Shown: piece by piece, positions 6,459 to 11,455 of the stretch
Layout of the letters: each line of letters begins with the position of its first letter
How positions within the stretch are numbered: the stretch's first letter is position 1
Assembly: GCA_001512945.1 (NCBI GenBank)
Contig: LFTF01000084.1
Location: 7,783-19,237 of the forward strand
Source: Clostridiales bacterium DTU023
GTDB taxonomy: Bacteria; Bacillota; Clostridia; Saccharofermentanales; DTU023
DNA: 11,455 nucleotides
Direction: 5' to 3'
Notes under the pieces: generated by a model
Told to the model about the DNA's origin: nothing
Seen by the model: the letters and a program-made list of their open reading frames with translations, nothing else
Databases searched by the model: none
Program-made: the position numbers and the translations under genes

Positions 6459-7004
6459 CTACTGCCGGTGTATCCAGGGAGCTATACGCTCTTCGTAAAA
6501 CCGCTCAAAATACCTGAGAATATAGTGATAGATAAACAGAAATAGTTGCAAAGCCAGAAGCGCTAATCCCGTAATCACCAGGCTTGACAAGCGAGTATCT
6601 CTAACTAGAAGACGATCAATCCCTACCAAAAAGATGACAAACAAAAAAAGTCCGGACATAAAGAGATGTGTGATTATGCGTGTCACAATCGGATTAATTC
6701 GTCCGCGTAAAAATACGATGACCAGGGGTTGAATACCGAAGCAAAGGGCGAAAAGCGTACCCATAAATATACCGGTACTGATAAAGGCTAATACAGTAGT
6801 GACGAGATAAACAAGACCCGCTCCGCAATCTCCAGTCTCCCGTGCGGCTACAACAATGACGAGCGACGCTAAGGTCAAAACAAAAAATTTCCCTGTCGGA
6901 AGCACAGCGGCCAGCATAATAAGTAGCCAACAAAGTGCGGAAAGAATCGCGCCTGTTGCGACCCTCGTCACACTCGTCTTGTGATAACTTCCGCGCGTTC
7001 TCAT
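6459..7004 (-). CDS. Conserved-type integral membrane protein of unknown function (six spans)
   Basis: About 181 residues from ATG at 7004, beginning MRTRGSYHKTSVTRV. The frame is open further upstream to 7259, but that part overlaps the J-domain gene in another frame and looks non-coding, so I start at Met 7004, 10 bp after the J-gene stop. No clear ribosome binding site is seen, so translational coupling is likely. About six hydrophobic helices follow, for example GAILSALCWLLIMLAAVLP, FFVLTLASLVIVVAA, GLVYLVTTVLAFI, FMGTLFALCFGIQPLVIVF, LFMSGLFLFVIFLVGI and LALLALQLFLFIYHYI, then a basic/aromatic end (ILRYFERFYEERIAPW). The layout recalls small S-component-like proteins, but I cannot assign a family. 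It is the third gene of the DUF5685 unit, and its stop lies 4 bp from the convergent S11-like gene. Confidence 0.75.
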   Translation of the reverse strand: MRTRGSYHKTSVTRVATGAILSALCWLLIMLAAVLPTGKFFVLTLASLVIVVAARETGDCGAGLVYLVTTVLAFISTGIFMGTLFALCFGIQPLVIVFLRGRINPIVTRIITHLFMSGLFLFVIFLVGIDRLLVRDTRLSSLVITGLALLALQLFLFIYHYILRYFERFYEERIAPWIHRQ

Positions 7005-7014
7005 ATCCGAGATG

Positions 7015-7407
7015 TTAGCAACAAAGGCAGAGGTCGCCGCCCATGCACTCACAGCACGAATCTGCGCAGCAAAGACACGACAACGTCTGGCAACAGGAGC
7101 CCCCGCTACCCGATGACCGATAATATGGAGATTGGTTCGGTGAATTGTAAGGTTGACCGTACGGCGGCGACTGGCTGGCAGACTGTTGCCCCCATCCGGT
7201 TCGCGTTGCGTGTTGCTGATTGCCGAGTGTAATCTCGTCATAAGCAACATTAATTTCACGCATTTTAGCTTCCGCTAGCTCTTTTGCCCTCGGGTCTTCA
7301 TATTGGTCAGGATGATATTTCCGAACAAGCTCACGATAGGCTGCGCGCACTTCCTCTTCGGTAGACTCCGGAGAAACACCAAGCACCATATATGGATTAT
7401 TGCTCAT
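7015..7407 (-). CDS. Small J-domain protein with a cysteine-rich C-terminal tail
   Basis: 130 residues from ATG at 7407, with GGAGGG about 4 bp upstream. Residues 4-65 form a J domain: NPYMVLGVSPESTEEEV, AAYRELVRKYHPD with the essential HPD at 32-34, and MREINVAYDEI. A low-complexity linker rich in Gln, Ser, Pro, Tyr and Gly follows (about 66-103). The last 27 residues contain 11 cysteines in the pattern CC-x4-C-x-CC-x3-CC-x-C-x5-C-x-CC. J domains stimulate the ATPase of DnaK-type Hsp70 and direct it to clients. The Cys cluster suggests metal binding or acylation-like membrane association, but neither is proven. It lacks the Gly/Phe and zinc-finger regions of full-length DnaJ, so it is a specialised co-chaperone. 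Its neighbours are a DUF5685 gene 35 bp upstream and a membrane protein gene 10 bp downstream. Confidence 0.9.
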   Translation of the reverse strand: MSNNPYMVLGVSPESTEEEVRAAYRELVRKYHPDQYEDPRAKELAEAKMREINVAYDEITLGNQQHATRTGWGQQSASQSPPYGQPYNSPNQSPYYRSSGSGGSCCQTLSCLCCADSCCECMGGDLCLCC

Positions 7408-7442
7408 TCAACCCTCCACTCATCCGCAAAACGCGTCATTTA

Positions 7443-8333
7443 TTAAATTACCGGCAGGCTCTCCCCTGCCAGTATGCGACGGCGCGTAGCAGGTATTCCG
7501 ATCATTACGACATTATACACGAGTGCGTCGAATCGCTTATAAGTTAACAAAGCAAGATTCCTGTCGACCGCCTCCTCCGCCTCTGTCAACAGCGACAAGG
7601 CCAAAGACTGCGCTTCAACGTTCGACAACTTACCAAATGGATTACGGCTATCTGTTTCGAGATCGCGCGAAAGATCATCGATTGCGTCTATAAAATAGAC
7701 CCAGCGCCCGAGCGCCTTGCCCGCTTGACCAAGCATCATCTGGTACAATTCATCTTCCGTGCCGCTTACTTGTTGCGGCCCCGTCCCACCATCAGGCGAC
7801 TGGCAAGCAACCGCATAGCCTTCCCGAAAGATTGCCTCAAGAATTCCGCCAAAACTGTCAGCTGCCTCGAGCGGTGTATCGCTTCGCTCCCAAAGATCTA
7901 GTTCCGTGAGTTTGGCCCGTATTACCGCGGCAAGTTGCGGCCTCTGTTTAGATGCTTTCTTGGCAGAGCGTGCCAGCAATACAGACATCGCCCGACCCCT
8001 GATCGGCTTTTCGTCGGCCGCATCATCTTTTGCCGAATAGTAGGCTAACAGGCACGAGAGATCCGCCGCGAAGTCCAGTACGCGATGACTTGACACCATA
8101 GGTCTTTTTTTTATAGGGTTCAGAATACAGGATTCTTCTTCAAATTCCGGACAATCAGGCGCAAATGCCAACAGTAAAATGGCAAGGAATGTCATATCGT
8201 AAGTGACCGTCACACGCGGAATCTGACCGCCTCGCCTGCCAATCGCCTTGCATAATCCGCAGTAAACGGCTTTATACGAAGCAAAGTCACGCATCAGCAG
8301 CTCAGGTTTTTCAGGTCTCACATATCCAAACAC
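7443..8333 (-). CDS. DUF5685 family protein
   Basis: 296 residues beginning MFGYVRPEKPELLMRDFASY and YCGLCKAIGR, the N-terminal signature I associate with DUF5685. That signature fixes the start at GTG 8333, even though AGAGGA is 11 bp upstream and better placed for an out-of-frame ATG at 8340. Visible features are CxxC at 25-28, further cysteines at 61 and 69 (CPEFEEESC), a DDxxDE at 103-108 (AYYSAKDDAADE), and a second acidic motif DAIDDLSRDLE at 216-226 followed by RNPFG. The protein looks mostly helical and cytoplasmic with no signal peptide. Function is unknown. Four Cys and two Asp-rich helices suggest bound metal. It heads a unit with the J-domain and membrane-protein genes. Membership of the family is recalled from sequence pattern, not searched. 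Confidence 0.85.
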   Translation of the reverse strand: MFGYVRPEKPELLMRDFASYKAVYCGLCKAIGRRGGQIPRVTVTYDMTFLAILLLAFAPDCPEFEEESCILNPIKKRPMVSSHRVLDFAADLSCLLAYYSAKDDAADEKPIRGRAMSVLLARSAKKASKQRPQLAAVIRAKLTELDLWERSDTPLEAADSFGGILEAIFREGYAVACQSPDGGTGPQQVSGTEDELYQMMLGQAGKALGRWVYFIDAIDDLSRDLETDSRNPFGKLSNVEAQSLALSLLTEAEEAVDRNLALLTYKRFDALVYNVVMIGIPATRRRILAGESLPVI

Positions 8334-8340
8334 GCGCCAT
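8311..8340 (-). other. Short out-of-frame reading frame overlapping the DUF5685 start
   Basis: ATG at 8340 opens nine codons (MARVWICET) ending in TGA at 8313-8311, in a different frame from the DUF5685 GTG at 8333. The AGAGGA ribosome binding site (8350-8345) lies 4 bp from this ATG and 11 bp from the GTG. Translation of the small frame could modulate the downstream start, but it may be chance. Confidence 0.3.
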
Positions 8341-8525
8341 AGGTTCCTCTCTGTAATTCAATGTTCATGGCCTTCACAAACGCCACTGTGCCAGCCAGTA
8401 AAGCGAGGCAATTATCTCTCCCTGTCCGGCCGTCAAGGCACTGCTAGCCTACTTGAACATTTTGCTTCTATGATATCATCGTGAGAGATTCAAAACGAAT
8501 TGATTTCCGATTAGGACATGCACAG
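8334..8525. promoter_or_regulatory. Divergent intergenic region between the DUF5685 gene and gltX
   Basis: This 192-bp region must hold promoters for both flanking genes. On the plus strand TATGAT (8469-8474) is a good -10 box, but no -35 box stands at the right distance (TTGAAC at 8453 is too close). It overlaps the perfect palindrome ATGATATCAT (8470-8479). For the minus strand, TTGACG and GATAAT occur around 8434-8409 but with only 14 bp between them. No T-box leader (no AGGGTGG-type antiterminator box) was seen ahead of gltX. Confidence 0.35.
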
Positions 8526-9983
8526 ATGACTACAAGAATTACTAAAACAAGATTTGCTCCCAGCCCAACCGGCATTATGCACGTCGGCAACCTCCGATCG
8601 GCGCTTTACGAGTACCTGATCGCAAAGGCTGACCACGGCGCATTTATCCTCCGCATTGAGGACACCGACCGCGAGCGCTATGTCGAAGGCGCCGTTGACG
8701 TTATTTACCGAACGCTTGACCAGTGCGGCCTTCACCACGATGAAGGTCCCGATATTGGCGGCCCCAATGGCCCGTACACACAGAGCGAACGACTCCTCCT
8801 TTACAGGCAATATGCCGATCAACTTGTATCACAAGGCGACGCTTATCCCTGTTTTTGCTCCGCTACCCACATAGCCGAGAACGATGACAGCGAGCAAACA
8901 GAGTCGTTCGGTTATAACCGGCACTGTCGAGACATCAGCCGTGAAGAAGTGACGCGGCGCACCGACGCGGGCGAATCATATGTGATCCGGCAGAGGATGC
9001 CTCTCAGCGGCGAGACCTCTTTTTCGGACGACGTCTACGGCAAGATCACTGTTATGAATAAGGAATTGGAAGATCAGATCCTTTTAAAATCGGACGGTTA
9101 TCCGACCTATAATTTTGCAAATGTCGTCGACGATCACCTCATGGAGATCACGCACATCGTGCGCGGGTCAGAGTATCTGTCTTCAACACCTAAATACTGC
9201 CTTCTCTATGAAGCGTTCGGATGGGAGATTCCCCACTTTGTCCATCTGCCACTTATCGTCGGCGAAGACGGTAGGAAGCTGTCCAAGCGTCACGGCTCAA
9301 CGAGTTTTGATGATCTTGTCAACGACGGCTATCTGCCTGAGGCAATCGTCAATATGATCGCTTTTCTCGGATGGGCACCGGGCAGCGATACACGAGAAAT
9401 TTTTTCATTAAAAGAGCTCGAGGAGATCTTTCATATCGCAGGCATCAATAAAGCCCCGGCAGTCTTTTCATATAATAAACTCAACTGGATGAACGAACAA
9501 TACATTCGGATCATGCCTTTTGAGACATGGACAAAACTCGTTAAAGACACGGCAGATCCCTGCTTTCGCGATACACCCTATGATCTTATTATGCTGGCAC
9601 AGGTGCTGCAACCGCGCGTCACAAAATTGTCCGACATCCCTGATATGATCCGTTTCCTGACAACAAGGCTGCCACAATCCCGTGAGCTTTTTTTCAATAA
9701 GCGCGCCAAACTTGACGCGGATAAAGCTGCCGATATCTTGGACAAACTGTATCCGCTCTTATCGGCACTGGGAAGCTGGAATGAAGCAGACCTTCAGGAA
9801 TTGCTTGAACATGCCTGTGAAGAGTTGGGCATCAAAAAGGGCCAGATCATGGGCTCGCTTCGTGCCGGTCTTGCCGCCCAGCAGGTCACCCCTGGCGGAG
9901 CCATTGAAACCGCTGTGATTCTCGGTCGCGAAGAATCCCTCGGACGCCTGGCACAGGCATTATTATATTTGCGAGAGGTATAA
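8526..9983 (+). CDS. gltX: Glutamate--tRNA ligase (GluRS)
   Basis: 485 residues from ATG at 8526, a normal length for bacterial GluRS. It charges tRNA-Glu with glutamate using ATP. The class I motifs are RFAPSPTGIMHVGN (HIGH variant HVGN at 19-22) and GRKLSKRHGST (KMSKS variant KLSKR at 251-255). A zinc-type site is present as CFC (109-111) with YNRHC (Y130, C134), matching the Cys-x-Cys...Tyr-x3-Cys arrangement known in E. coli GluRS. IEDTDRERYVEGA and YPTYNFANVVDDHLM are typical catalytic-domain blocks, and the C-terminal helical anticodon-binding domain is complete. The start is the Met just before RITKTRFAPSP, with AGGA 9 bp upstream. An in-frame GTG at 8481 would add 15 residues and starts 6 bp after a -10 box. 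glnS follows after 3 bp. Confidence 0.96.
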   Translation: MTTRITKTRFAPSPTGIMHVGNLRSALYEYLIAKADHGAFILRIEDTDRERYVEGAVDVIYRTLDQCGLHHDEGPDIGGPNGPYTQSERLLLYRQYADQLVSQGDAYPCFCSATHIAENDDSEQTESFGYNRHCRDISREEVTRRTDAGESYVIRQRMPLSGETSFSDDVYGKITVMNKELEDQILLKSDGYPTYNFANVVDDHLMEITHIVRGSEYLSSTPKYCLLYEAFGWEIPHFVHLPLIVGEDGRKLSKRHGSTSFDDLVNDGYLPEAIVNMIAFLGWAPGSDTREIFSLKELEEIFHIAGINKAPAVFSYNKLNWMNEQYIRIMPFETWTKLVKDTADPCFRDTPYDLIMLAQVLQPRVTKLSDIPDMIRFLTTRLPQSRELFFNKRAKLDADKAADILDKLYPLLSALGSWNEADLQELLEHACEELGIKKGQIMGSLRAGLAAQQVTPGGAIETAVILGREESLGRLAQALLYLREV

Positions 9984-9986
9984 CCA

Positions 9987-11455
9987 ATGAAAAATAATTT
10001 AGAATCTGAGACAAAACGTCTGCCGGGCATTGTGACAGGTGTCACACCCGCGCAAGAAACATTCACGGGCAATGAGATTTCGCATTTCATCCTCGATTTC
10101 ATCGAAGAAGATATGGCGCCCGGTGGCCGCTTCGAAGGCCTGAAAGTTCATACGCGGTTCCCACCAGAACCCAACGGCTATCTGCACATTGGGCACGCCA
10201 AGGCGATCGTCATTGATTTCGGGACGGCAGAGCTTTTTGACGGCCTTTGCAACCTTCGCATGGACGACACTAACCCTGTCAAAGAAGATGAATCTTACGT
10301 TCAGACAATTAAGGATGATATCCACTGGCTCGGCTATGACTGGGACGACCGTTTCTATTACGCCTCTGATTATTTTGAACAGACGTACATGTATGCCGAA
10401 GAGCTGATTGAAAAAGATCTCGCGTTTGTTTGCGAACAGACGGCAGAAGAAGTTCGCGTATCACGCGGCACTCTGACGACGCGGGGCAAGGAAAGTCCCT
10501 GGCGGTATCGACCCAAAGACGAGAGTCTCGACCTGTTCCGTAGAATGCGAGCCAATGAATTCCCTGAAGGCCGCTATACACTTCGCGCGAAGATCGACAT
10601 GAGCGCGGGAAATATGAATATGCGAGACCCCGTCATCTACCGCATCCAGCGCGAAACGCATCACCGGACAGGCGATACATGGTGCATTTATCCAATGTAT
10701 GACTTTGCGCACCCTATCGGGGACGCAATTGAGCACATCACGCACTCGCTGTGTTCACTTGAGTTTGCAGATCATCGACCCCTTTATGACTGGGTCATCG
10801 AACACTGTTCTGTCCCGTCGAAACCGCGCCAATTTGAATTTGCGCGCCTTGACATCAATTACACTGTGATGAGCAAGCGCAAGCTTCGCACGCTGGTCGA
10901 AGAGGGACTCGTCGATGGGTGGGATGATCCTCGACTACCCACACTCTGTGGTCTTCGCCGCCGTGGGTACACGCCGCGCGCCATCCGCGATTTCAGCGAG
11001 CGAAACGGCGTCTCAAAAGCGACTAGCATGGTGGATATTAAGTTTTTGGAGCACTGCCTAAGGGAGGATCTCAATACGCGCGCGCCTCGCGCGATGGCCG
11101 TTCTCGATCCGGTACGCCTAACAATCACGAACTATCCCGAAGATCAACAAGAGACGTTTGTGGTGGAGGATTTGCCCAGTGACCCTGACGCGGGAACACA
11201 CGCGATCACATTCTCGCGCCACCTCCTGATTGAGCGCGACGACTTCATGGAAGACCCTCCTAAAAAATATTACCGTCTATTCCCCGGCAACAATGTCCGG
11301 CTCCGTGGCACTTACATTGTCCGCTGCACCGGCTGTGTGAGGGACGACCAAGGCAACATCATCGAGGTGCTCGCGGAATACGATCCTGAAACGCGAGGCG
11401 GTTCTGCCCGCGAAGGACAAAAAGTCAGGGGAACGATCCACTGGCTTGATGAGAC
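9987..11455 (+). CDS. glnS: Glutamine--tRNA ligase (GlnRS), cut by the window end
   Basis: An open frame of 489 codons from ATG 9987 to the window edge, about nine tenths of a normal GlnRS. Class I motifs are TRFPPEPNGYLHIGHAK (HIGH at 67-70) and TVMSKRKL (KMSKS variant MSKR at 295-298). RMDDTNPVKEDESYV, DDIHWLGYDW, PWRYRPKDESLDLF, NMRDPVIYRI and HSLCSLEFADHRPLYDW are characteristic of GlnRS and separate it from GluRS. From about residue 375 the beta-barrel anticodon-binding region follows. It attaches glutamine directly to tRNA-Gln. AGAGGT inside the end of gltX lies 7 bp before the ATG, and the gltX stop is 3 bp away, so the two are almost surely co-transcribed. Many Firmicutes lack GlnRS and use GatCAB, so the gene may have arrived by transfer in this lineage (inference). 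Confidence 0.96.
   Translation, partial: MKNNLESETKRLPGIVTGVTPAQETFTGNEISHFILDFIEEDMAPGGRFEGLKVHTRFPPEPNGYLHIGHAKAIVIDFGTAELFDGLCNLRMDDTNPVKEDESYVQTIKDDIHWLGYDWDDRFYYASDYFEQTYMYAEELIEKDLAFVCEQTAEEVRVSRGTLTTRGKESPWRYRPKDESLDLFRRMRANEFPEGRYTLRAKIDMSAGNMNMRDPVIYRIQRETHHRTGDTWCIYPMYDFAHPIGDAIEHITHSLCSLEFADHRPLYDWVIEHCSVPSKPRQFEFARLDINYTVMSKRKLRTLVEEGLVDGWDDPRLPTLCGLRRRGYTPRAIRDFSERNGVSKATSMVDIKFLEHCLREDLNTRAPRAMAVLDPVRLTITNYPEDQQETFVVEDLPSDPDAGTHAITFSRHLLIERDDFMEDPPKKYYRLFPGNNVRLRGTYIVRCTGCVRDDQGNIIEVLAEYDPETRGGSAREGQKVRGTIHWLDE

Noticed and set aside
7005..7259. Upstream extension of the membrane-protein frame (85 extra codons)
   Set aside because: It lies wholly within the J-domain gene in another frame, its residues look non-coding, and the hydrophobic protein proper begins after ATG 7004.
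8409..8434. TTGACG / GATAAT as promoter for the DUF5685 gene
   Set aside because: The spacing is only 14 bp, too short for a confident sigma-A promoter.

Overview
This looks like chromosomal core and accessory sequence from a member of the Firmicutes, probably a clostridial lineage. The grounds are a HrcA repressor under a perfect CIRCE operator, hemW next to hrcA, AGGAGG-type ribosome binding sites, sigma-A promoters with extended -10 elements, and a DUF5685 gene beside a Cys-tailed J-domain gene. GC content looks roughly balanced. I cannot name a genus. No mobile element, CRISPR array, tRNA or rRNA was seen.

Left block (1-4814, all minus strand), in transcription order: an M28-peptidase-like lipoprotein, an NfeD-like membrane protein, an SPFH/stomatin protein, HemW, and then the first 116 codons of hrcA. 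hrcA has its own promoter, whose predicted start site lies inside CIRCE. The NfeD and SPFH genes form the well-known membrane-microdomain pair. HemW follows the SPFH gene by 24 bp and is probably co-transcribed with it.

Middle block (4815-6454): the M28-like gene is divergent from a plus-strand gene for a D,D-carboxypeptidase-like (S11, PBP5-type) protein. They share a 110-bp promoter region holding two back-to-back extended -10 promoters with an inverted repeat between them. Both products are predicted to be exported and membrane-anchored. Both appear to have lost the catalytic residues of their families, which is the most unusual feature of the window.

Next block (6459-8333, minus strand): a compact three-gene unit of a DUF5685 protein, a small J-domain protein ending in a dense cysteine cluster, and a six-span membrane protein of unknown function. 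It meets the S11-like gene tail to tail with 4 bp between the stop codons. DUF5685 has Asp-rich and Cys motifs that suggest metal binding, but its function is unknown.

Right block (8526-11455, plus strand): gltX (glutamyl-tRNA synthetase) and glnS (glutaminyl-tRNA synthetase, cut by the window end) are 3 bp apart, so tRNA-Glu and tRNA-Gln charging are probably co-expressed. A glnS gene implies direct glutaminylation, which many Firmicutes lack.
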